This document shows positions 10,101-17,985 of a stretch of 27,003 nucleotides of DNA, piece by piece; positions within the stretch are counted from its first letter, which is position 1; every line of letters starts with the position of its first letter. The DNA is from Amoebophrya sp. AT5.2. Its lineage: Eukaryota > Sar > Dinophyceae > Syndiniales > Amoebophryaceae. Location: positions 1 to 27,003 of the forward strand of contig RXOD01004169.1 of the NCBI GenBank assembly GCA_005223375.1, written 5' to 3'. A model generated the notes under the pieces. The model saw only the letters and a program-made list of their open reading frames with translations, was not told the DNA's origin and ran no database searches. The position numbers were made by a program, and so were the translations under genes.

Positions 10101-11821
10101 AATAGCTTCATCCAGCAACCAGCAGCTTCTGCGCCAGCAGTCAGCATCTGCGGTCTCCCGCGAGCTGCGACATCGCGGGCTGAAGCTCTTTCAATTCGGC
10201 GGCTCCAGCTCGAGTTCGGCGACGCCAGCTGGGACCGCGCTGCCGAAGTTGCAGCTGGATCGCTTGCCACCGCCGATTCCCCCAGATGAACAAGGGCGGA
10301 TGTGCTACACGATCAACCCAAAAAGCCTTGACGTCGACGAGGACAGCGATAGCAGCGAGCAGGAAGGAGATTCAAACAGGAGTGGCGGCGGTCCATGTTC
10401 GCAGGGACAAAAGGGCGCGGGCGATCGCGATCAAAAGTCATCGTCGCTGCAAGCTGCGGGTGCCGGAAAGCTGAAGCAGCGGCCAGCTGAAGCAAGGAGG
10501 ACTTTCGGGCAAGAAGAGCTGCATCTCGGGGAGGATCCGGGGCTGGGACGCGTAGAGCTGCACGGCAAATCACCGCCAGCTGGAGGCGGCCTTCCGCGCG
10601 GACCGCAGACAGCGCACAGTCCACCGGCCGGCGGTACTAGCAGTAGCACGACGACGCAAGCCCAAGCTGCGCAACAGCGACAGACGATGAGCTTTCACGT
10701 CGCGCCGCGGGCAGGGATGAGAAGTGCGTCTTCGTCATCCGCAAAAGTGAGTGCGGGGACTGGAACCTCGCAACCGGTGCACGTCACTCAAAAACGGCAG
10801 ACCATCGCGAACGCTGTTCCGGCAAGCTCAGAGAAGAAGCACCTCGCAAAGTCGGAGAGCAGGCCGCAGTTGCCCACGGCAAGCGCGGCCGCAGCAGCAG
10901 GAGCAGGAACGCTCTCGACGGGAGCGGTATCAATCCTTGCGCTCTAGCTGTTGTTGGCGGCACCTTGGTAGCTTGTTTCAACAGCTTAGACTTGTAGAGA
11001 AAAAAATGCTCCAGCTCCTAATGCACCAGCTGCAGCTACTACTGCTACTGCTAGAAACAAATGTTCATCAAACCAACTTGCTCTGCGTCCTCTGCACAAC
11101 ATTCATCAAACGATTCTCAAACGCACCACAGCTTCTTCGTCACTCGCCAATGCAGCCACCGCCCGTCGGTGCGAGTTTTTGGCCGCCCACGCGGCGCTTG
11201 GCGCTGAGTCCGTCGCCCTTGCGTTGTACGTTCGCGCACGTGGAGCCCCGATCCGTGCATTCTGAGAAAAAAGAGTACACTGCTGGCGGACCGCGGATTG
11301 GTGGGAACGCAAATTCGTCCTCCTCCAGCAGCACAGGCTCTGCCACGAGACCCATGGCGGCCACAGCCACACCGCAGGCGAGTTCTTATCCGTACCACGA
11401 AAGCCGCCAGATCCAGATGACCCAGGGCGGAGGGGTGTCTGTCGCTGTGGTGCCGCCGCGAGGGCGCGACCACGACAGTGCGGCCGCGAACAGTCGGTCG
11501 GTCGGGCGGTTCTTGTACGGACCCCCGCCGAAAATCGTGCGTGGGTTCAGCCAGCTACAGGGGGGTGGCGCAGCGGGGGCTGCGCAGCAGCAGCGAGGGG
11601 CGGCCTCCATTTCTCCGGGGCAAATGCGAAAAAGCAACTCGGCCGCGCACGTCGGAAACAAGTTTGGTCCGCTGCGCGGGCTGGTGACGCCGTTCCTGGG
11701 TGGCGGAGGCACTAGCGCCACCACTTACCACGCAAATGCAGCAGGTGGAGGAGCGGGGGGCGCGCAGTCGACCATGCTCAATGGACAGCCGCGCGGCAAC
11801 ATAGGCATCGCGGCGCGGTGA
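7200..11821 (+). CDS. Divergent kinesin-like protein, five exons
   Basis: Proposed exons are 7200-7447, 7561-8137, 8366-9731, 9923-10926 and 11132-11821. They join in phase to 1294 residues. The N-terminal about 360 residues follow kinesin motor order. NQDTVFEHV at about 51 matches the segment before the ATP site. The P-loop GASGGGKTY is at 76-84. It is followed by TLEGDWQNDN...GILPRAL, the usual stretch after GKTYT. VELSFFEFSDRGGVRDVL corresponds to the V.YLEIYNE.V.DLL strand. HPFASVLSSLV and VAPLVACYCFRPE correspond to the HVPYR.SKLT.LL and MI..VSP parts. Switch I (NxxSSRSH) is reduced to NATCLQLRW near 221, and switch II (DLAGSE) to VELPIPPSE near 238. ATP hydrolysis is therefore doubtful although nucleotide binding is plausible. 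The remaining about 930 residues are Gln-, Ser- and Gly-rich with little predicted order. The start is the ATG that begins the motor directly. Exons 4 and 5 could in principle belong to a separate gene; their join is the least certain. Confidence 0.75.
7448..7560 (+). other. Intron 1 of kinesin-like gene (GT-AG, 113 nt)
   Basis: The donor is AC/GTACTGC and the acceptor is CACCCAG/GTACACG. The join restores GGGKTYTLEG, the expected kinesin P-loop continuation. GTAC is present at both borders. Confidence 0.85.
8138..8365 (+). other. Intron 2 of kinesin-like gene (non-GT start, 228 nt, GGGCCTG direct repeat)
   Basis: The 5' border is AGG/GGCCTGATGG and the 3' border is CTCCAG/GGCCTGCAAC. Seven bases (GGGCCTG) are identical at the two ends and lie in the same reading phase, so any cut within the repeat gives the same protein (NVRGLQRVA). 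No GT donor is needed or available at the matching position. Reading through instead stops at TGA 8183-8185. Confidence 0.65.
9732..9922 (+). other. Intron 3 of kinesin-like gene (GT-AG, 191 nt)
   Basis: The donor is GAAG/GTGGTCC and the acceptor is CGAACAG/GTAACAG, joining in phase as GEGNSGDG. The interior carries repeated GTAGTTGTAG-like words around 9780-9825 and a small inverted repeat ACATGC-A-GCATGT at 9891-9903. Confidence 0.65.
10927..11131 (+). other. Intron 4 of kinesin-like gene (GT-AG, 205 nt, tentative)
   Basis: The donor is GGAGCG/GTATCAATC and the acceptor is CACCACAG/CTTCTTC, in phase. The next AG at 11154-11155 (AATGCAG/CCACC) is also in phase and equally possible. The frame before it ends at TAG 10945-10947, and a new coding-like frame rich in Gly/Ser/Ala/Arg continues to 11821. 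Confidence 0.45.
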
Positions 11822-12420
11822 TGCTCGCTTTACACCCGACCAGCTTGATGTGGTGCCTCTTCGTCTTCGTCGATCGTAGTATGCCTCAGCCTCATCCTCA
11901 TGATACTATACTCATTTATTACAACTTCGCTGCATTTGCATTTCCATTTCTTAACACTCGATGCCTGAGAGCGCACGGCTCCACCTCCAGGCACTTGCGT
12001 TGCGGCTCGTCGCCGTCTTCTGCATTTGCTGTTTTTGTACAAATGAAGCCTCGAGCCGGTGCCCCACCATTCCAAATGAACACCACTTTCGCGAGCGGAC
12101 AAAAGCTCCTGCTACAGCCTTCATTTTTTTGGTTCAACGAACGAACGCACGACAACACAAGAAGAACGATCGGAGTGGACACTCTGTGGGCGCGCGACTC
12201 CGCAACAAAATGAAGTTGGTGCACTGCAACGTAGGCACCGTAATATTTACAAACTTTCTCAACTTATTGAAGAGCGGGAAAAAAAAAAAACAAAAAGTGC
12301 CCGACACACGCTCTCTAGATCTCCTCAAGGATGGAGGGATTTGATCAGGGTCATAAAAATAAAATCCATCACAGGGATTGCTCCCGGCTTCGATCTGGAC
12401 GTGAAAAATTTAAGGCAACC
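11822..12420. other. Intergenic region, no supported gene
   Basis: A plus-strand frame at 11961-12344 has a hydrophobic N-terminus but no domain and a Lys-rich tail produced by a poly-A run at about 12280-12291. I do not call it. The rest is AT-richer than coding DNA, as expected for 3' and 5' flanks. Confidence 0.45.
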
Positions 12421-14054
12421 ATGGATCCCGCGTCAGAAGTAAGTTACTAGGTCCTCTTGTAATCGTGAGTCATTGTTTTCGTCGAGCAGACGATGCTCAG
12501 CGAAAACTGGCTCGTGTTTCACATATTGCGAAAACATTGTGAATGAGGATCATCTTGGTTTGCTGCTTGTCAGCTGAGGTGGGTGTCCATTCACAAGAAA
12601 AAATCTTGTTCAACTAACAGAATGGTGCGCCGCACGATGGATTGGGCTTGTTGTAGATAAAACAACTGTACTTCTATAGCAGCGACCGTATGCCTGTTGG
12701 TCCAGGAACTTGGCGCAGAATAGTTCCAAGGGTAGGCCAAGGCACCAGAAATTACATTTGCGGTAGCTCATTGCAGGCACCAACTACGCGTGCAGCTGCG
12801 ACGATGGCCGCCGATAGTGTATGGGGCGCTCCGCCCGTCCTGGAAAACGCGGAATTCTGGGCGGCGCCAAGTCCGGCTCTGGCCGCGCAGCCCAGCGCCA
12901 AAGGGAAAGGGAGAGGAAAAACAAAAAGCGCACAGCCAACCTATTCTGAGTCAGACTCTGTTTTCCACGCAGCTGGCGGCAGCGAGCAGCAAGGCAAGTC
13001 GAAGTCGTCCTCGGCTTCCTCGGATAGAACAAAAGACGGAAAGGGAAAGGGCAGAAAACACGGAGGAAAGAAGAACAATGGAAGCTACAACTACAAGGGA
13101 GGTGACCGAGGCGACAAGGAACACGCCTACAACAAGGGGGCACCACCGAGGTCTCGTGGCGGTGGGGGCGGCACCGGATCGGCTGCTACTGGTGGACCTA
13201 GCGGGAACTCAACATCAACATCGACGACCGCCAGCACCAGCAGGCGTCAGCACAACCATAACGCGACCGGCGGTGTCGAGTTGATTTCGATGGATGTTGA
13301 CGGAACGGTTGCGGACATAAGCAGACGAATTGCATTCGCGGAGGGCAAGGGGAAGAAGGGCAGCTCGAACTACTGGGAGACGTTGCTGGACGGCCAACAC
13401 TACCACATGGACGAGCCAATTGTCTGGTGCCGCGACTTTCTCCGCGACTGGGCCGGCATGCCTCCGTTCGCAGCGAAAAACGCGGGCGACGGCGGAACGA
13501 ATACTGCAGGAGAACAAGACCCCGATTTGGCTGCCGCGGTTGTGCCACCAACTGAGGCTGGAGGCAGCACGAGCACGCCAACTTCATCTTCATCTACTAC
13601 TGCGACCACAACATCAGCGACGCTAAGCAACGGCGACCAACCCCCAAGGCGCGCTGTGATCTACGTGTCGGGTAGGAGAACCGGCACCGAAGGCCAGACC
13701 CGCGATTGGCTCGCGCAGCACGGGTTTCCGCTCGGGGAAATCCGGCATCGGCCGCAGGGAGTGCGGTCGATGCTATGGAAGCGCGACGTTTTGTCCGAAC
13801 TGCGACAGAAGGGAGGCTCGGGCCCACGAGAGCAGCGGCAGAGGCTGATCGCCCACGTAGGTGATCGTGACGATGACACAGAGGCGGCCGCACGCGCGGG
13901 GGTGCGGGGGATTTTTGTGCACCCGGATCGCTGGCTGACAAAACAGGAGGCAGTCGCGATGGGGGTTGCAGATCTGGTCAACGTGTACCGACCAGAGGAG
14001 GGCCAAACGAAATGTGGCGCCAACCATCTTCCGGTGGCCATGGATACAAGTTGA
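12421..14054 (+). CDS. HAD-superfamily phosphatase, PNKP 3'-phosphatase-like domain, two exons (12421-12438, 12777-14054)
   Basis: The product is 431 residues. Exon 1 encodes only MDPASE from an ATG in good context (CAACCATGG) and ends at a perfect GTAAGT donor. The N-terminal half is disordered and rich in Lys, Gly and Ser (KGKGRGKTK, GKGKGRKHGGKK), a composition seen in RNA-binding or nucleolar proteins. The C-terminal half is a HAD fold. Motif I is SMDVDGTVAD (both Asp present), motif II is YVSGRRTG, a Lys lies in WKRDVL, and motif IV is HVGDRDDD. The order and the DEPI and VSGR contexts match bacterial and phage phosphatase domains of the T4 polynucleotide kinase type, where VSGR and DDR are typical. 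A low-complexity insert of about 70 residues interrupts the domain between motifs I and II. No P-loop kinase domain is present. A nucleic-acid or nucleotide 3'-phosphatase role is plausible, but the substrate cannot be read from sequence. An alternative start is the ATG at 12804 if exon 1 is not used. Confidence 0.8.
12439..12776 (+). other. Intron (GTAAGT...TTGCAG, 338 nt)
   Basis: A textbook donor GAA/GTAAGT and acceptor TCATTGCAG/GCACC join in phase 0. Without it, the frame starting at ATG 12421 stops within a few codons. No direct repeat at the borders, unlike several other introns in the window. Confidence 0.7.
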
Positions 14055-14067
14055 GATAGCGAATGCG

Positions 14068-14613
14068 ATGGCTCTTGCAAAACCACACGACTCGAATTCA
14101 AGATATGGCAAAGAAAAAAAATAAAAACGAGAACTCATTCACATTCTCAGGACCACTGTTCCGAACTTGCGTTTTTGTCGTGTAGTTGTGATCCTCTCTC
14201 AATGAATGGCGTGTGACCGATCCGTATCTTCATTTCTTGAAACAAATTGTATATAAGTATGTAATTTTAATAGCTGCATTTGCAGACGACCCTGACCCGC
14301 AAACTCGTGGCGTTTTTGATTTTCTATAGAGAACGAGAGTCGAAGTCGATTCACGATTCTTTTTCTCCATCGCACTCCCGCACTACAGTTCATTTTTCAT
14401 CCGAACCACGCAAAAAGCAGCTTCATCACCAGTCTCAGGCAAGGAAAAAGAGTTCGCTCTACCTCTACGCGGCAGTTGAACATAACGATAATCGTAGAAG
14501 ATAAATATAAGTACTTGATGTGCTGCTGCCGCTGATGCTGATCCTTGATCTACATCCTACTTCGCTACTACTACTTCTTCTAGAGATACAACTGCACGAG
14601 GAACAGGAGCAGA
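14068..14613 (+). promoter_or_regulatory. Upstream block R1 (copy 1 of a repeated 5' module), before B1
   Basis: This block starts 13 nt after the phosphatase gene stop and runs to the B1 ATG. Its core recurs before B2 (R2) and before the peptidase (R3). Shared words in order are CTTGCAAAACC, ATTCAAGAT.TGGC, an A-run, AGGACCACTG, CAATTTGCG or a variant, GGCGTGTGACCGATCCG, ACTCGTGGCG, GAGTCGAT and TTTTTCATCCGAACC (14393-14407). R1 carries an AT-rich insertion of about 30 nt around 14246-14275 (TATATAAG is present) that R2 and R3 lack. The last about 200 nt, including a pyrimidine-rich CTTCTTCTAG 34 nt before the ATG, are shared only with R2. The CTTCTTCTAG could be a splice or trans-splice acceptor. 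A promoter/5'UTR role is inferred from position. Confidence 0.6.
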
Positions 14614-16458
14614 ATGTCGCAATTCGACCTCGACCTCGACCCACCGGCGGCACTACACGAGCAGGACAACATTCTTAGCCACATGATTTTGGTGTGGGGA
14701 TTTTCGGACATCGAATGGCGCTTTCCGTTGGATGACGGCGTCGAGACTACGGATTTGCTTACGGTGAAGCGTGCAAAGGAGATGCTTCGCGAGGAATCCA
14801 AAAAGCCGCGCTCAAAAGTGCTCTATCCGGATCATGCGGTAAAAAGCACAATGGAAAAGGAACTCAGCTTCGGGCATCTTCAAGATGAAGATGAAGAACA
14901 AGAGCTGCACAAAGAAAATGAGCATGATTTTTGGGTCGCTGGCGGCGCCACCATTCCGGTGGACGCCATGATACTGCTAGACATGGAACACCACGAGCAC
15001 GACTTTGATGATGGACATGTTGATGATGCGACAGGAGCCGGGCAAGATGACGCTGCCGGACACGAGGAGTCGGATCACCATCACGCTGAGCCATTTAGTG
15101 TTTTACCAGACGCCACCTTGATGAGGACAGTGGGGTACCGCGCGCGGGTTTGCCTGAAGCCTCTGGAAGCGGTGGTGCAACCAGCGGTTGCGATCGAGCG
15201 GCTGAAAGAGAAGATGGACAAACTGAGGAAGGTGGACGGTTTTTGGGTCTGGGACCGGAGCGTTCTCGGGGTTGCTGCTACGGAGTGGTATCGCCATGCG
15301 GGGCTAGCGGATTTACGGAGCTACCTGGTATCTACTTCCTCTAACGCTGCTCCTTCTACATCCTGCCAGTCGGAACAAGGTTGTCAGGGGGCCCAGCAAG
15401 AACCGGGCGACAGCAGGTTCTTGGGTCCATCATATTTTCCTGCTGAAACGGGCGACAAGCTCCCGGGGCGGTTCATCGCAATACTTTGTGCCGTAGAGGC
15501 AAACAGGCTCGCCACAGACGCCTGGGCTTTGCGGCGCAACCACCGCGCGGTTGAGGATCTTCAAGATAGTGCGGAGGAGCAGTATGTTGACGCCCTCGGG
15601 AAGCTTCTCTTTGTCGTCCGCGAAAAGCACGCTGGCACGCTTTCTCAGAAGCAGTTCTGTCTCGCAGCCGTGATTCGGTGTCTCGCGCGCGAACCGTGTG
15701 CGCTACGATTCGATTTTACGGAAACGGTAACGGGCAAGTGTTTGTGGAAATTCCATAAAGCCATTCCACTCGCACGGTTCGTGCCTCGCCTGCTCAATGT
15801 GCTCAGTACGGACGAAATACTAGACGACATACTGCTGCCGCTTGCGCGAGTCAACATTGACCTCGGCGTAGGAAAGTACAACTTCATGTTGCAGAGGGAA
15901 CAACAGAGCAGCAGTAGTTCGCCGAGTAGTCCTTCAAGCGGAAATTATGACGGCCCGCCCACTACATTAACATTATACAACGCTGACAAAGTAGAACAAG
16001 CCCGTTATGACGTTTTCTTCGTTGCCGGCCATTGCGCTCTGCTGTGGCTTGCCAGCGCGGGCGCGCTCGGACGTGGACATCCGGAATTGCAGACCTGCTC
16101 ACAGCGAATCTCCTTCCTCGAGAGCTGGCTCGCCCGCTTGACGGAGTTGATGTTTTCGTATCTACTCTCCGTACAACTCGACGGTGATTTGGCGCGAAGT
16201 TTGCTGGCTACCGAGCTCGGACGTTCGCGGCTGGCAACTAGTCAGTGCCTTATCGTTAGGAAGACGAGAGTGTGTTGTAATTTTGGATTGAGGGGGTTGA
16301 AGAAAATGATTAAGTCCGGCCGCGTGTGTTTTCCAATTATCCGGGTCTCAGCACCAACTACCTCGAAGGCCGAGACTGGTGCAGAACCTGCACCTGCAGC
16401 GGGCCAGCTGTGTGCAGTTGGAGTCAGTGTCGAGGTGGGCATTGTTTTCTCAACCTGA
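14614..16458 (+). CDS. Orphan protein B1, tandem paralogue of B2
   Basis: The product is 614 residues in a single frame. I do not recognise the family. The N-terminal part (about 1-70, including MILVWGFSDIEWRFPLDD) is almost identical to B2 at the DNA level. A His/Asp/Glu-rich stretch at about 124-160 could bind metal. The central part has FWVWDRSVLGVAATEWYRHAGL, and later FVPRLLNVLSTDEILDDILLPLARVN is mostly helical. Compared with B2 it lacks short in-frame stretches (the NPDYVRR region near residue 311, and the EECCSVVFDS region) and has a completely different about 20-residue patch at CALRFDFTETVTGK. The C-terminus ends VGIVFST, beyond the point where B2 stops. No signal peptide or membrane segment is seen. 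It is preceded by R1. The start is shared with B2. Confidence 0.75.
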   Translation: MSQFDLDLDPPAALHEQDNILSHMILVWGFSDIEWRFPLDDGVETTDLLTVKRAKEMLREESKKPRSKVLYPDHAVKSTMEKELSFGHLQDEDEEQELHKENEHDFWVAGGATIPVDAMILLDMEHHEHDFDDGHVDDATGAGQDDAAGHEESDHHHAEPFSVLPDATLMRTVGYRARVCLKPLEAVVQPAVAIERLKEKMDKLRKVDGFWVWDRSVLGVAATEWYRHAGLADLRSYLVSTSSNAAPSTSCQSEQGCQGAQQEPGDSRFLGPSYFPAETGDKLPGRFIAILCAVEANRLATDAWALRRNHRAVEDLQDSAEEQYVDALGKLLFVVREKHAGTLSQKQFCLAAVIRCLAREPCALRFDFTETVTGKCLWKFHKAIPLARFVPRLLNVLSTDEILDDILLPLARVNIDLGVGKYNFMLQREQQSSSSSPSSPSSGNYDGPPTTLTLYNADKVEQARYDVFFVAGHCALLWLASAGALGRGHPELQTCSQRISFLESWLARLTELMFSYLLSVQLDGDLARSLLATELGRSRLATSQCLIVRKTRVCCNFGLRGLKKMIKSGRVCFPIIRVSAPTTSKAETGAEPAPAAGQLCAVGVSVEVGIVFST

Positions 16459-16795
16459 TTTCCACTTGTCGTTAATCCGATCACAGCACTACAGCTACCT
16501 ACGTGCGCATCTTTGTCGTTTGCCAGTCAGTGGCTAACTTTGCGCGTTATCGGGTGTCGGAGATTCGCCCCAGAACGTTTCTTTGATGGGAGCTCGCATT
16601 TTGCGAAAACATTAACATTGGAAATTGAATTGATATGCTCTTTATCACGCGCGTCGGTAGGCCGACGTAGACAAAGACATGAGTTTTTGATCAAGTTGGT
16701 TCTTTCTTTGGTGTTACTTTTATGCCGCTGGGCTATTCTATTGGTGATATGAAGAATCGTGGCCACAGATACTAGCAGCGCTGGGCTCATTGCAT
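16459..16795. repeat. 3' flank of B1, homologous to the 3' flank of B2
   Basis: Words such as CTTTATCACGCGCGTCGG, GACAAAGACATG, ATTCTATTG and GGGCTCATTGCA occur in the same order here and at 19870-20085. The homology shows that the duplicated unit extends past the B stop codons. It includes small indels. No gene is supported inside it. Confidence 0.65.
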
Positions 16796-17309
16796 TTGCT
16801 TTTGCAATGGGCTTGGGCCCGGGCGACGGGCCACCGCGACTGAGATATTTGAGATTTTCGGTCAGACCCAGCAGTGACCACGCACGTGTGCACTTTCTTG
16901 GAGCTGGTTTGATGTTCTGTGAAGCTGCTGACGAAAACACGGAAATTATTTATTGACTGGAGATCCCGCCTACAACTCGGCTGGGCGAGCATCTACTTTT
17001 CCCGTCCTTCCCCTAAAGTAGGACCCAGAAGTCAGCGGGAATTAACTCGACACGGTTACAGCACACAAAAACGGTGGGGGTCAAACTCTCAAACTTTTAC
17101 TTCGCGCACTCTCGTGCGCCTGAGTCCCTACGTCCTGTACTACTTGCTCGCAACCGTTCTACACCTGTGGCCGCGCGTCCCGGACCTGTACCACCACCAC
17201 CACGGATGTTGCTGATCATTAGTGCACTATTGCCTGCGTAAGCAGTCTGTCACCCCCTTCTTCATTATTGACTGAGAGAGCACTCAGATCCTTTGTCAGA
17301 TCACCAACG
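16796..17309. other. Unique segment between the B1 flank and the broken peptidase fragment
   Basis: This has no counterpart after B2. It begins inside a hairpin-prone sequence (16785-16812, CATTGCA paired with TGCAATG). Short open frames exist on both strands (for example 16919-17215, ending in a His run) without recognisable domains. It may be inserted DNA or a strongly diverged R block. Confidence 0.4.
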
Positions 17310-17367
17310 CACCCGCGCACTCGTCGACTACTTACACTACGTTTTTCATCCGAACCAGCCGAAAAAC
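17310..17367 (+). promoter_or_regulatory. Remnant of the upstream block before the broken peptidase copy
   Basis: CCAACGCACCCGCGCACT followed by TTTTTCATCCGAACC (17342-17356) matches the end of the R core. The start codon of the peptidase remnant follows 12 nt later. Only the last part of R is recognisable here. Confidence 0.5.
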
Positions 17368-17503
17368 ATGGCCAGCGCAATGGAGACTCGCGACGGCACG
17401 CTGCACGTTTACAACGTGCCTCCTCGCGACCCAAAGAAAGTTGTCTGAGCGTCTTCTTCGCTATCAGCAGGTGCGGCATGCGTCCTTTGCTGGCTTTGAC
17501 GAT
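17368..17503 (+). pseudogene. Broken 5' fragment of the S9 peptidase gene
   Basis: From ATG 17368 the DNA is nearly identical to the first 132 nt of the intact peptidase gene at 20454. It differs by an A-to-T change (Lys to Met at codon 5), an extra 4-nt AAAG copy after DPK that shifts the frame to a TGA at 17446-17448, and a G-to-T change. Homology ends abruptly after TTTGACGAT, where R2 begins. It keeps about 6 percent of the gene and none of the catalytic residues. A 26-residue peptide could still be translated from the ATG, but no function is suggested. Confidence 0.85.
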
Positions 17504-17985
17504 GCTTCTTGCAAAACCACACGACTCGAATTCAAGATATGGCAAAGAAAAAAAGTAAAAGAGAACTCATTCGCAGGACCACTGTTCCCAATTTGCGTTT
17601 GTGTCGTGTTGTGATCCTCGTCTCTCAATGGCGTGTGACCGATCCGCATCCGTATCATTTCTTGAAATTGCATTTACAGACCCGCAAACTCGTGGCGCTT
17701 TTGATTTGCTATAGTTAGAGAACGAGAGTCGATTCACGGTTCTTTTTCTCCAACGCACCCCCGCACTACACTTCATTTTTCATCCGAACCACGCAAAAAG
17801 CAGCTTCATCACCAGTCTCAGGCAAGGAAAAAGAGTTCGCTCTACCTCTACGCGGCAGTTGAGCATAACGATAATCGTAGAAGATGAAGATTTAGATTAC
17901 CTTATGCGCTGCTGGTGCTGCCGCTGCGATCTACATCCTACTTCGCTACTTCTTCTAGAGATGCAACTGCACGAGGAGCAGAAGG
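17504..17985 (+). promoter_or_regulatory. Upstream block R2, before B2
   Basis: R2 begins with GCTTCTTGCAAAACC directly after the peptidase remnant and runs to the B2 ATG, with the same ordered words as R1 (TTTTTCATCCGAACC at 17776-17790). The B-specific leader (CAGCTTCATCACCAGTCTC through CTTCTTCTAG) is shared with R1. An extra ATG at 17961, out of frame with the B2 start at 17986, lies just after the CTTCTTCTAG acceptor-like site. R1 has ATA at that place. Confidence 0.6.

Noticed and set aside
11961..12344. Plus-strand frame of 127 codons with a signal-like N-terminus
   Set aside because: No domain, Lys run produced by a poly-A tract, and position between two genes; the hydrophobic start alone is not enough.
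16527..17215. Overlapping frames on both strands between B1 and the peptidase remnant
   Set aside because: No recognisable transposase, reverse transcriptase or other domain; the sequence is partly homologous to a non-coding flank.
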